Below, piece by piece: positions 35,568-44,120 of a stretch of 64,000 nt of DNA; position 1 is the first letter of the stretch, and every line of letters begins with the position of its first letter. Source of the stretch: Caballeronia sp. GAFFF1 (GTDB lineage Bacteria; Pseudomonadota; Gammaproteobacteria; Burkholderiales; Burkholderiaceae); the NCBI RefSeq assembly GCF_023630705.1, contig NZ_JALQEM010000005.1:186001-250000 (forward strand), given 5' to 3'. The notes below the pieces were generated by a model, which saw nothing but the letters and a program-made list of their open reading frames with translations, was not told the origin of the DNA and made no database searches. A program made the position numbers and the translations under genes.

Positions 35568-36224
35568 TTACTGAACCTGGCCCGGCTGCGCCGTCGCGCG
35601 CAGGTAGATTTCCACGCGACGATTCTGCGCGCGGCCGGCTTCCGTCGAGTTGTCGGCGATCGGCTGGTTCTGGCCCATGCCCTGCGCCGACAGCCGCTGC
35701 GCGGGAACGCCGTGGGTCGAGATATACGACGCCACGCTCTGCGCGCGGTTCTGCGAAAGCGTCTGGTTGTACGCGGCCGTGCCGGTGTTGTCCGTATGGC
35801 CGACGACGCTCGCGATCAGTTCAGGATGCTGCTGCAACGTTTGCGTGACCGAGTTCAAAACCGGATCGAACGACGGCTTGATCGCGTAGCTGTTGGTATC
35901 GAACGAGATGGAATTCGGGATGTTGACCTTCAGCGAGCCGTCCTGCTGCTCAGTCACCTGCGTGCCGGTGCCCTTCGAGTCGCCGGAAATCTTGTTGCGG
36001 ATGGCCTGCCAGTTGTAGCCGGTGATGCCGCCGACCGCCGCGCCCGTAGCCGCGCCGATCGCCGCGCCCTTGCCGCCGCCGAAAATCGCGCCAATGCCCG
36101 CGCCCGTGGCCGCGCCGACGCCCGTACCGACCGCCGCGTTGGTGCCTTGCTGCGACGCGCAGCCTGCGACGAGCGCGCCCGCAACGGCGAACACGGACAA
36201 ACGGGTCAACATCTTCATCTTCAT
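35568..36224 (-). CDS. OmpA-family lipoprotein with glycine-zipper domain
   Basis: The 218-residue protein starts at 36224 behind AAGGAGATC. Its signal peptide ends in the lipobox LVAGC, so Cys-22 is lipidated. Next comes a glycine-zipper segment (repeats of GxGxGAxxG, residues about 30-65), which can insert in membranes. The C-terminal OmpA-like domain binds peptidoglycan: VVGHTDNTGTAAYNQTLSQ and GVPAQRLSAQGMGQ hold the usual aspartate and arginine contacts with diaminopimelate. It probably ties the outer membrane to the wall. Similar to YiaD-type proteins; the precise role is unknown. Confidence 0.92.
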   Translation of the reverse strand: MKMKMLTRLSVFAVAGALVAGCASQQGTNAAVGTGVGAATGAGIGAIFGGGKGAAIGAATGAAVGGITGYNWQAIRNKISGDSKGTGTQVTEQQDGSLKVNIPNSISFDTNSYAIKPSFDPVLNSVTQTLQQHPELIASVVGHTDNTGTAAYNQTLSQNRAQSVASYISTHGVPAQRLSAQGMGQNQPIADNSTEAGRAQNRRVEIYLRATAQPGQVQ

Positions 36225-36483
36225 CTTGATCTCCTTGATTCAACAAGCGGTTCGACGCCCACGCGCCGACAGTGCGAAAGGGTCTTCGGACGGGCTTTCG
36301 GACGAGCCTCTACAATATTGAGAATCGTCCGTTTTCCCGCAGCGATACGTCCCCGGAAAACGACAGCAGCGGCATAGTGCAGCGCGAAGCAAGTCGCGCG
36401 CAACGGCGCTAACAATTACTTGCAATTTCCTCAGTTTGTTGCACGGCGACGCACGGCAGCAACCCTCGTTCCACGGAGTATCA

Positions 36484-37572
36484 ATGAGCATTGACCGCGC
36501 GCAGATCGACACTGCACTCGCTAACCTGACCGATCCCAACACTAACCGCAAGTTTGTTGACACCAAGAGCATCCGCAACGTGACGGTCGAAGGCGGCAAG
36601 GTGTCGGTGGGCGTCGTGCTGGGCTATCCGGCCAAGACGCAGTTCGCGTCGATCGGCAAACTCGTCGAGGACGCGCTGCGTCAGGTGCCAGGCGTCACCG
36701 ATACCGCCGTCGACGTTTCTTCGCAAGTGGTCGCGCATGCGGTGCAGCGCGGCGTGAAGCTGTTGCCGAACGTCAAGAACATCATCGCGGTGGCGTCGGG
36801 TAAGGGCGGCGTCGGCAAGAGCACGACGGCCGCGAATCTCGCGCTCGCGCTCGCGGCGGAAGGCGCATCGGTCGGCATGCTCGACGCCGACATCTACGGC
36901 CCCTCGCTGCCGATGATGCTCGGCATTTCCGGCCGGCCCGAATCGCCCGATAACCAGTCGATGAATCCGCTGACCGGCCACGGCATCCAGGCGAACTCGA
37001 TCGGCTTTCTGATCGAGCAGGACAACCCGATGGTGTGGCGCGGCCCGATGGTCACGTCCGCGCTCGAACAACTGCTGCGCCAGACGAACTGGAAGGATCT
37101 CGATTACCTCGTCGTCGACATGCCGCCGGGCACGGGCGACATCCAGCTCACGCTGTCGCAGAAGGTGCCGGTGACGGGCGCGGTGATCGTGACGACGCCG
37201 CAGGACATCGCGCTGCTCGACGCGAAGAAGGGCTTGAAGATGTTCGAGAAGGTCGGCATTCCGATTCTCGGCATCGTCGAGAACATGAGCACGCATATCT
37301 GCTCGAACTGCGGCCACGAAGAGCATATCTTCGGCGCGGGCGGCGGCGAGCGCATGGCGAAGGAATACGGCGTGCAGATTCTCGGTTCGTTGCCGCTCGA
37401 CATTTCGATTCGCGAGCGCACCGACGCCGGTTCTCCGACGGTCGTATCGCAGCCGGAAAGCCGCATCGCGGAGACGTATCGCGCGATTGCGCGGCGCGTC
37501 GCGATCTCGGTCGCCGAGCGTCAGCGCGACATGACCTCGAAGTTCCCGAGCATCGTCGTGCAGAACACCTGA
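36484..37572 (+). CDS. apbC: Iron-sulfur cluster carrier protein ApbC (Mrp/NBP35 family)
   Basis: A 362-residue P-loop ATPase that holds and transfers Fe-S clusters. It begins with a MIP18/DUF59-like domain (residues about 5-85). The deviant Walker A GKGGVGKS follows at 106-113, DMPPGTGDIQLTLSQ near 205, and the cluster-binding CxxC in HICSNCGHEE near 277. The ATG at 36484 follows CGGAG; an upstream in-frame start at 36436 adds 16 residues. It is monocistronic or heads a unit with the SOD-like gene 120 bases later. The place upstream of dcd is familiar in Burkholderiaceae. Confidence 0.95.
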   Translation: MSIDRAQIDTALANLTDPNTNRKFVDTKSIRNVTVEGGKVSVGVVLGYPAKTQFASIGKLVEDALRQVPGVTDTAVDVSSQVVAHAVQRGVKLLPNVKNIIAVASGKGGVGKSTTAANLALALAAEGASVGMLDADIYGPSLPMMLGISGRPESPDNQSMNPLTGHGIQANSIGFLIEQDNPMVWRGPMVTSALEQLLRQTNWKDLDYLVVDMPPGTGDIQLTLSQKVPVTGAVIVTTPQDIALLDAKKGLKMFEKVGIPILGIVENMSTHICSNCGHEEHIFGAGGGERMAKEYGVQILGSLPLDISIRERTDAGSPTVVSQPESRIAETYRAIARRVAISVAERQRDMTSKFPSIVVQNT

Positions 37573-37692
37573 TCCGCCGCAAAAGCGGCCCTCTCGCGCG
37601 AGCCTTGTGCGGCGCGGCTCGCGGTATCATGTCGCCTTCGAGACGCGGCAGCGTCGACGCAACGGGTGTCGGCGGGCCGCCGAGAGGATCGC

Positions 37693-38238
37693 ATGAGAGA
37701 CAGAGTCAACGGGCGGACGCGCTCCGCCTGGTTCACCTTGTTCGCCGTCGCCGCGGCGGTGTGCAGCGTGCTGCTCGGCGGCTGCGGCATCATCTTCCAG
37801 AATCACGAGAAACGCGCGGACGCCACGCTGACGCCCACGCCCGGCAATACGGCGCGCGGCACGGTGACGCTCATCGAACGCGCCGACGGCGTGCAGATTT
37901 CGTACAACCTCGTCGACATGCCGCCCAATAGCGACCACGCGCTGCAAGTTCACGAACGCGGCGACTGCATCGCGGTGAACGGGGACGCGAGCCCGGTCTT
38001 CGCGCTGCCGTCCGACCGCGGGCGCAACGGCAGCCGGCTCGAAGGCGAACTCGGCAACATTCACGCGGACGCCACGGGCGCGGCCACTGGCTTTATCGTG
38101 GCGACGGACGTGTCGCTCGACGGCGTGCGCTCGGTCATCTCCCGCGCGATCATGCTGCACCGCGAAGCGGCCGACCCTTATGCGCTGAGTCCCCACAACG
38201 TGGGTCCGACGCTTGCGTGCGGCGTCATCCGGCGATAA
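37693..38238 (+). CDS. Cu/Zn superoxide dismutase-like lipoprotein, metal site degenerate
   Basis: The 181-residue protein starts at 37693 behind GAGAGG and has a signal peptide ending in the lipobox LLGGC, so it should be a lipoprotein. The rest is a SodC-like beta-barrel: HALQVHERGDC corresponds to the HxH copper motif, and LHREAADP and LACGVI to the C-terminal part. The first copper histidine is glutamine here (QVH), and the GGHFNP-type zinc/bridging histidine region is replaced by PSDRGRNGS. The disulfide cysteines (GDC, ACG) remain. Dismutase activity is doubtful; a copper-binding or structural role is possible. Confidence 0.8.
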   Translation: MRDRVNGRTRSAWFTLFAVAAAVCSVLLGGCGIIFQNHEKRADATLTPTPGNTARGTVTLIERADGVQISYNLVDMPPNSDHALQVHERGDCIAVNGDASPVFALPSDRGRNGSRLEGELGNIHADATGAATGFIVATDVSLDGVRSVISRAIMLHREAADPYALSPHNVGPTLACGVIRR

Positions 38239-38396
38239 CGGCATCGTCCGAACGGCCGATCTCGCGGCGAGCGTCGTTCCGCGTAAAATACGCGCTTCCA
38301 TTTTCGTCTGGCCGCACGAGGCCATGCGCCGTTTCACCGCAGGCCTGAAGTCGCGCCAAGTGCGCGACTTCAGCCGCAACGTTGGGTACGTCCCCT

Positions 38397-38966
38397 ATGA
38401 GCATCAAGTCCGACAAGTGGATTCGGCGCATGGCCGAAGAGCACAAGATGATCGAGCCGTTCGTGCGCGATCAGGTGCGCGTGGCCGAGGACGGCCGCAA
38501 GATCGTGAGTTACGGCACGTCGAGCTACGGCTACGACATTCGCGTGGCCGACGAATTCAAGATCTTCACGAACATCAACTCGACCATCGTCGATCCAAAG
38601 GCGTTCGACGAGAAATCGTTCGTGGACTTCAAGGGCGATGTCTGCATCATTCCGCCGAATTCCTTCGCGCTCGCGCGCACGGTCGAATATTTCCGCATTC
38701 CGCGCTCGTGCCTGACCGTGTGTCTCGGCAAGTCGACCTACGCGCGCTGCGGGATCATCGTGAACGTCACGCCGTTCGAGCCGGAGTGGGAAGGCTATGT
38801 GACGCTCGAATTCTCGAATACGACACCATTGCCCGCCAAAATCTACGCGAATGAAGGCGTCGCGCAGGTTCTCTTCTTCGAGAGCGACGAAATCTGCGAG
38901 ACGTCCTACGCCGACCGCGGCGGCAAGTATCAAGGGCAGCACGGCGTGACGCTGCCGAAAACCTGA
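38397..38966 (+). CDS. dcd: dCTP deaminase
   Basis: Dcd deaminates dCTP to dUTP, feeding thymidylate synthesis. The 189-residue length is standard. [15 protein letters not shown] near residue 43, [16 protein letters not shown] near 91, and the catalytic stretch [21 protein letters not shown], of which the glutamate activates water, fit the family; the C-terminal [13 protein letters not shown] closes the active site. The ATG at 38397 is the family start ([12 protein letters not shown]). It is followed 104 bases later by the decarboxylase gene. Confidence 0.97.
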   Translation: MSIKSDKWIRRMAEEHKMIEPFVRDQVRVAEDGRKIVSYGTSSYGYDIRVADEFKIFTNINSTIVDPKAFDEKSFVDFKGDVCIIPPNSFALARTVEYFRIPRSCLTVCLGKSTYARCGIIVNVTPFEPEWEGYVTLEFSNTTPLPAKIYANEGVAQVLFFESDEICETSYADRGGKYQGQHGVTLPKT

Positions 38967-39070
38967 TCGCTCCGCGTCCCTAGAACCGCACACGGCACGC
39001 GCTTGTCGAAGGACCGCTGGCTCCGGGAAAAAGTCTCGGGCAGCGGTCGTTCCATTTGGAGATTCGCCTC

Positions 39071-41356
39071 ATGAAGTTCCGCTTCCCCGTCGTCATCATC
39101 GACGAAGACTTTCGCTCCGAGAACATCTCGGGTTCCGGCATTCGCGCGCTGGCCGAGGCGATCGAGGGCGAAGGCGCCGAAGTGCTCGGTCTCACGAGCT
39201 ACGGCGATCTCGCTGCCTTCGCGCAGCAGTCAAGCCGCGCGTCGTGCTTCATTCTGTCGATCGACGACGACGAGTTGCTGCCTTACGCCGACAATGTCGT
39301 CGTGGAAGGCGACACGCCCGAACTGGCGTCGGCCATCGTCGCGTTGCGCGCGTTCATCAACGCCGTGCGCCGCCGCAACGCCGACATCCCCATCTTCCTG
39401 TACGGCGAAACGCGCACGTCGCGGCACTTGCCGAACGACATCCTGCGCGAGCTGCACGGCTTCATTCACATGTTCGAGGACACGCCGGAGTTCGTCGCGC
39501 GGCACGTCATTCGCGAAGCGAAGGTCTATCTCGATGCGCTCGCGCCGCCGTTCTTCAAGGAACTCGTGCAGTACGCGGACGAAGGCTCGTATTCGTGGCA
39601 CTGTCCGGGCCACTCGGGCGGCGTCGCGTTCCTGAAGAACCCGCTCGGGCAAATGTTCCACCAGTTCTTCGGCGAGAACATGCTGCGCGCGGACGTGTGC
39701 AACGCGGTGGAGGAACTCGGCCAGCTGCTCGATCACACCGGCCCGGTCGCGGCGTCGGAGCGCAACGCGGCGCGCATCTTCGGCGCGGATCATCTCTTTT
39801 TCGTGACCAACGGCACGTCCACCTCGAACAAGATCGTGTGGCACGCCACCGTCGCGCCGGGCGATATCGTGCTCGTGGACCGCAACTGCCATAAGTCGAT
39901 TCTGCACGCCATCACCATGACGGGTGCGATTCCCGTGTTCCTCACGCCGACGCGCAATCACTTCGGCATCATCGGGCCGATTCCGCGCGACGAGTTCAAG
40001 CCCGAGAACATTCGCAGGAAGATCGAAGCGAATCCGTTTGCGCGCGAGGCGCTCGCGAAGAACCCGAAGGTCAAACCGCGCATCCTGACCATCACGCAGA
40101 GCACGTACGACGGCGTGGTCTATAACGTCGAGATGATCAAGGACCTGCTCGGCGACATGCTCGACACGCTGCATTTCGACGAAGCGTGGCTACCGCACGC
40201 CGAATTCCATTCGTTCTATCAGGACATGCACGCGATCGGCGCGGGCCGCCCGCGTACCGGCGCGCTCGTGTTCGCCACGCACTCCACGCACAAGCTGCTC
40301 GCCGGCATTTCGCAGGCATCGCAGATTCTCGTGCAGGACAGCGAGAACAGCACGTTCGACCGCCATCGTTTCAACGAGGCGTATCTGATGCACACGTCGA
40401 CGTCGCCGCAATACGCGATCATCGCGTCGTGCGACGTGGCCGCCGCGATGATGGAAGCGCCGGGCGGCCCCGCGCTCGTGGAAGAGTCGATTGCGGAGGC
40501 GCTCGACTTCCGCCGCGCGATGCGCAAGGTCGATGCCGAATACGGCGACGACTGGTTCTTCAAGGTCTGGGGCCCGGACGCGCTGGCCGAAGAGGGCATC
40601 GGCGACCGCGAGGACTGGATGCTGAAGCCGAACGACCGGTGGCACGGCTTCGGCGCGCTCGCCGAGAATTTCAACATGCTCGACCCGATCAAGGCGACGA
40701 TCATCACGCCGGGGCTCGACGTGGACGGCGAATTCGGCGAGACGGGCATTCCGGCCGCCATCGTGACGAAGTATCTGGCCGAGCACGGCATCATCGTGGA
40801 GAAGACGGGGCTGTACTCGTTCTTCATCATGTTCACGATCGGCATCACGAAAGGCCGCTGGAACTCGATGGTCACCGAGCTTCAGCAGTTCAAGGACGAC
40901 TACGACAACAATCAGCCGCTGTGGCGCGTGCTGCCGGAGTTCATCGCGCAGCATCCGTCGTACGAGCGCATCGGCCTGCGCGATCTGTGCGAGCAGATTC
41001 ACAGCGTCTATCGCGCGAACGATATCGCGCGGCTCACGACCGAAATGTATCTGTCGAGCATGGAGCCCGCGATGAAGCCGTCCGAAGCGTACGCCAAGCT
41101 CGTGCACCGCGAGATCGACCGCGTGCCGATCGACGAACTCGAAGGCCGCGTGACGAGCATTCTGCTGACCCCGTATCCGCCGGGCATTCCGTTGCTGATT
41201 CCGGGCGAGCGGTTCAACCGCACGATCGTCGATTACCTGCGTTTCGCGCGTGAGTTCAACGAGCGCTTCCCGGGCTTCCACACGGATATTCACGGGCTCG
41301 TCGGTGAGATGATCAACGGGCGCATCGAGTATTTCGTCGATTGCGTGCGCGATTGA
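39071..41356 (+). CDS. Arginine/lysine/ornithine decarboxylase, fold type I PLP
   Basis: A 761-residue decarboxylase of the large inducible type (CadA/SpeF/AdiA relatives). The N-terminal response-regulator-like wing domain (residues 1-125) starts MKFRFPVVIIDEDF. The PLP domain follows, with TNGTSTSNKIVWH near 254 and the Schiff-base lysine K408 in STHKLLAGISQAS. The C-terminal domain includes TPYPPGIPLLIPGER near 700, close to the active site. The ATG at 39071 is preferred to one five codons upstream. The substrate amino acid cannot be settled by eye. Products would be polyamines or cadaverine, and the reaction consumes a proton. Confidence 0.93.
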   Translation: MKFRFPVVIIDEDFRSENISGSGIRALAEAIEGEGAEVLGLTSYGDLAAFAQQSSRASCFILSIDDDELLPYADNVVVEGDTPELASAIVALRAFINAVRRRNADIPIFLYGETRTSRHLPNDILRELHGFIHMFEDTPEFVARHVIREAKVYLDALAPPFFKELVQYADEGSYSWHCPGHSGGVAFLKNPLGQMFHQFFGENMLRADVCNAVEELGQLLDHTGPVAASERNAARIFGADHLFFVTNGTSTSNKIVWHATVAPGDIVLVDRNCHKSILHAITMTGAIPVFLTPTRNHFGIIGPIPRDEFKPENIRRKIEANPFAREALAKNPKVKPRILTITQSTYDGVVYNVEMIKDLLGDMLDTLHFDEAWLPHAEFHSFYQDMHAIGAGRPRTGALVFATHSTHKLLAGISQASQILVQDSENSTFDRHRFNEAYLMHTSTSPQYAIIASCDVAAAMMEAPGGPALVEESIAEALDFRRAMRKVDAEYGDDWFFKVWGPDALAEEGIGDREDWMLKPNDRWHGFGALAENFNMLDPIKATIITPGLDVDGEFGETGIPAAIVTKYLAEHGIIVEKTGLYSFFIMFTIGITKGRWNSMVTELQQFKDDYDNNQPLWRVLPEFIAQHPSYERIGLRDLCEQIHSVYRANDIARLTTEMYLSSMEPAMKPSEAYAKLVHREIDRVPIDELEGRVTSILLTPYPPGIPLLIPGERFNRTIVDYLRFAREFNERFPGFHTDIHGLVGEMINGRIEYFVDCVRD

Positions 41357-41390
41357 GTTCTTCGTAACGCTCGTCTGATTCGCTGCCGCA

Positions 41391-41428
41391 AAACAAACGG
41401 CCCTTCATAGAAGGGCCGTTTGTCTTTT
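41391..41428. terminator. Two-way terminator between decarboxylase and GST genes
   Basis: ACAAACGGCCCTTC (41393-41406) pairs perfectly, 14 bp, with GAAGGGCCGTTTGT (41410-41423) around ATA. CTTTT follows on the + strand, and on the minus strand TTTGCGG follows. It lies between two convergent genes. Confidence 0.92.
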
Positions 41429-41446
41429 GGGGTAAGCGCCGATCGT

Positions 41447-42052
41447 TCAGATCAGGCCTTCCGCCTTCATCGCCGCCTGCACCGCCGGACGCGCCGCGAC
41501 GCGCGCCTGATACGCGGTCAACGCCGGCCACTTGTTCAAATCGAGGTCGATGAACGGCGCCCAGCCGAGCACGGTGAAGAGATAAGCGTCGCCGATGCCG
41601 TATTCGTCGCCCAGCAGATACTGCTTGTCGTCGATATGCTTCGCCACGTACGCGAGACGGCGCTCCAGATTGGCCATCGCGGCGGCTTTCCACTCGCTCG
41701 TCGCGGCGGGGTTGAAGAACGGCGAGAAGTTCTTGTGCAATTCCGTGCCGATGAACGTGAGCCACCCTTGCAGGCGATAGCGCGACATGGCGTCGGCGAG
41801 CGGCGCGAGATGCTTGGCCGGCACCTGATCCGCGATGTACTGCATGATCGCCGGGCCTTCGGTGAGCACGTCGCCGTTGTCGAGTTGGAGCGCGGGCACA
41901 TAGCCCTTCGGGTTGATCGCCATGAAATCGGCGCCGCTCGCAGTGACTTTCGTCTTCAGATCGACGGCTTCGATCTCGTAAGGCAGACCCGATTCTTCGA
42001 GGACGATATGCGAGGCAAGCGAGCACGCGCCGGCTTTGTAGAACAGTTTCAT
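41447..42052 (-). CDS. gstA: Glutathione S-transferase
   Basis: A 201-residue beta-class GST. The thioredoxin-like N-terminal domain begins MKLFYKAGACSLASHIVLEE, with Cys-10 at the beta-class catalytic position. NPKGYVPALQLDNG supplies the cis-proline, and LTEGPAIMQYIAD binds the gamma-glutamyl part. The helical C-terminal domain has the usual GIGDAYLFTVLGW N-capping motif. It is a single gene with its own upstream region. A general detoxification role is expected; substrate not predictable. Confidence 0.94.
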   Translation of the reverse strand: MKLFYKAGACSLASHIVLEESGLPYEIEAVDLKTKVTASGADFMAINPKGYVPALQLDNGDVLTEGPAIMQYIADQVPAKHLAPLADAMSRYRLQGWLTFIGTELHKNFSPFFNPAATSEWKAAAMANLERRLAYVAKHIDDKQYLLGDEYGIGDAYLFTVLGWAPFIDLDLNKWPALTAYQARVAARPAVQAAMKAEGLI

Positions 42053-42232
42053 TCAAATCTCCAAGGTGAAACGCGCGCCATTATGAACGATTCGGACGAG
42101 GGCGCGGCGCGAGCGATCGCTTCTGACATTCGGAGATCAATTTGCCGCAGCCGTAAATAGGACAAATCGTGTGTTGCTTCGAGCTGTTCACGACCATGCT
42201 TTTAAATCCAATAACAAAGCAAAAAGGTCATC

Positions 42233-42721
42233 ATGAGCGGCAGGCCAGCATTCGGGAGCGCATGGATCGCATTCACCCGTGTACACGTGGGCGTGGCGGA
42301 TGTCGGGAAAATGATCGGCGGTCGCGTCGACGACAACATCAAGGCCGGTATCTTCCAGAATGCATGTCCGATAAGAATGAGCTACGTGCTGAACAGCACC
42401 GGGTTTCCCGTCAAGAAAGAAGCAGGCTATGCGACTGTATCGGGCGCGGACGGAAAGCAGTACCTGTTCCGGGTGAACGACATGATGGCCTATCTCGAGC
42501 GCGAGTTCGGAAGGCCCGACAAAACCGTCAAGTCTCCGAAGGAAGCAGATTTTCGAGGTCAGCGAGGCATCCTCGTCGTACGCGGACACGGCTGGAAGGA
42601 TGCGCGAGGACACGTGACTCTTTGGAACGGGGCTGCATGTTCGGATTCCTGCCACCTGCTTCAGAATCCCGACAACGGCACGTTCATTCCCGATACGGCG
42701 TCGCTGTGGGAGTTGCATTGA
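42233..42721 (+). CDS. tae4: Type VI secretion amidase effector, Tae4 family
   Basis: This 162-residue protein matches Tae4 effectors, which cut the peptide stems of peptidoglycan (gamma-D-glutamyl-mDAP bond) in neighbouring bacteria. The catalytic cysteine is C45 in NACPIRMSYVLN, the histidine H127 in ARGHVTLWNG, and the acidic residue probably D138 in ACSDSCH, flanked by cysteines C136 and C140 that may form the known disulfide. No signal peptide is present, as expected for T6SS cargo. The immunity gene follows with one-base overlap. No T6SS structural gene, hcp or vgrG is in the window, so it is an orphan pair. The 5' region is AT-richer than its surroundings. Confidence 0.9.
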   Translation: MSGRPAFGSAWIAFTRVHVGVADVGKMIGGRVDDNIKAGIFQNACPIRMSYVLNSTGFPVKKEAGYATVSGADGKQYLFRVNDMMAYLEREFGRPDKTVKSPKEADFRGQRGILVVRGHGWKDARGHVTLWNGAACSDSCHLLQNPDNGTFIPDTASLWELH

Positions 42722-43104
42722 TGCGCCCGTTCGTCGCAGGTGTCGTGCTCCTGGCGCTCGGCCAGCTTGCACTGGCCTCTCCGGGGTCAGTGACTGAGAA
42801 GCAACAGGCGCTCCTGAAGCGATGGGCACTGAGCCGTTGTCTCGCGAAGGTCTATCCCGACTCACCGGCGAAGGACGACGCGAACGCAACAGCGAGCAGC
42901 TATCTCGAAGCTGGCAGTGTCCCGGCTGACGCCTACCTGGCTGTCGACAAGCTTGCGAGCGAGTATGCGAACCGGCGATATTCCGGCGCGGTTCACTCGT
43001 CGTTCGGAACGAAGAAATGCATCGATCTCTTCGATAGCAAAGCGCTCGACGATCTTACGGCTCGAATCGTGACTGCGCCAGCCGCCGCCGCTAATCGACG
43101 ATGA
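42721..43104 (+). CDS. tai4: Tae4 immunity protein, Tai4 family
   Basis: The 127-residue product has an N-terminal signal peptide ending near ALAS (residue 20) and a small helical periplasmic domain with two cysteines (SRCLAKVYP and KKCIDLF) placed as in Tai4. SYLEAGSVPADAY is family-like. Tai4 binds Tae4 in the periplasm and protects the producing cell. The ATG overlaps the tae4 stop by one base (TGATG), giving coupled expression. Its last 14 bases overlap the end of the convergent bestrophin gene. Confidence 0.87.
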   Translation: MRPFVAGVVLLALGQLALASPGSVTEKQQALLKRWALSRCLAKVYPDSPAKDDANATASSYLEAGSVPADAYLAVDKLASEYANRRYSGAVHSSFGTKKCIDLFDSKALDDLTARIVTAPAAAANRR

Positions 43105-44023
43105 ACTTGCGCGATGAATCGCGCGACACGGGCGGCGCCGACGCGAACTCCGGATCCGCCGCCATGTCATGCAGCGCCGCTTCCAGCGTCGCGCACATCG
43201 CATTCAGCGCGAGGTCGTTCTCTTCCAGCCCGAACGGGTCTTCGATCTGCGCGGCAATCGCCTCCAGCGCCATGAACGCATACGCCACCAGCAACGCGAA
43301 GAGCGGCGTCAACAGGCCCGCGCCATCGACGAGTCCGAACGGCAGCATCACGCAGAACAGATAAATCGTGCGGTGAATCATCACCGAGTACGAGAAGGGC
43401 AGCGGCGTCGAGGTGAGCCGCTCGCAGCCGCCGATCACGGCCGACAGCGCGTTCAGGTTAGCGTCGACGGCGAGCATCGCGTAGCCGTCGAGCGCGCCTT
43501 CGCGTTTTCTTGCCGCGACCCATTCGCCGAGCCACAGCAAGATCAGCGCGGGCCTGTACTGCGCCGCGGCGACGCGCGCGTGCAGTTCCGGCGGCAGGCG
43601 CGGCGCGAGATCGCTTGTCGCGTCGGTGCCACGCAACTGATGCCGCAACGCATGCGCCAGTCCGCCGATCGCCGCGAGAAAGCGCCGCGTGTCGGCCGCA
43701 TCGCGCGGATGCGGCATCGACAACGCCTGACGCGCGAGCGACCGCGCCGTGATGACGAGCGAGCCCCAGAGCTTGCGTCCTTCCCACCAGCGGTCGTAGC
43801 TCGCGCTGTTGCGAAACCCTAAGAACACCGCGAGCGCAATGCCGACGAGCGCGAACGGCGGCGTGCCGAGCCCGATCGGATAGTGCCGCATGTGGTCGTG
43901 CATGAAGATCGCCGCGACCGACAGCGCGAAGATCAGCCCGAGCCGCGGCAGCAGTTGCGGCAGCACGGAGCCGCGCCAGACGAACAGCATGCGGAACCAG
44001 TGCAGCTTGGGGCGAATAATCAT
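43091..44023 (-). CDS. Bestrophin-family membrane channel protein
   Basis: A 310-residue inner-membrane protein of the bestrophin/UPF0187 family. It starts MIIRPKLHWFRMLFVWRGSV. LGFRNSASYDRWWEGRKLWG near residue 68 is the most conserved motif, and EDPFGLEENDLALNAMC near 273 is the acidic cytosolic motif that binds calcium in animal bestrophins. Bacterial homologues form pentameric ion channels, sodium-selective in the one studied structurally. It ends within the tai4 gene on the other strand. Physiological role unknown. Confidence 0.92.
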   Translation of the reverse strand: MIIRPKLHWFRMLFVWRGSVLPQLLPRLGLIFALSVAAIFMHDHMRHYPIGLGTPPFALVGIALAVFLGFRNSASYDRWWEGRKLWGSLVITARSLARQALSMPHPRDAADTRRFLAAIGGLAHALRHQLRGTDATSDLAPRLPPELHARVAAAQYRPALILLWLGEWVAARKREGALDGYAMLAVDANLNALSAVIGGCERLTSTPLPFSYSVMIHRTIYLFCVMLPFGLVDGAGLLTPLFALLVAYAFMALEAIAAQIEDPFGLEENDLALNAMCATLEAALHDMAADPEFASAPPVSRDSSRKFIVD

Positions 44024-44063
44024 GTCAGGGAAGAAACGTGCGACTGTCTCGACATTGCGGCGA

Positions 44064-44093
44064 CAAAAAAGGCCGTCCCAGCGGACAGCCCTT
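44064..44093 (-). terminator. Probable argH terminator
   Basis: On the minus strand AAGGGCTGTCC pairs, with one unpaired base, to GGACGGCCTT and is followed by TTTTTTGTCG. It lies about 30 bases after the argH stop. Confidence 0.7.
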
Positions 44094-44120
44094 CATGCAG
44101 CCGACGGCTCCAGCGCGCGT

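Noticed and set aside
42233..43104. Prophage endolysin with holin
   Set aside because: The first gene has the Cys/His arrangement of Tae4 and the second has a cleavable signal and soluble domain, not a holin; no other phage genes are near.
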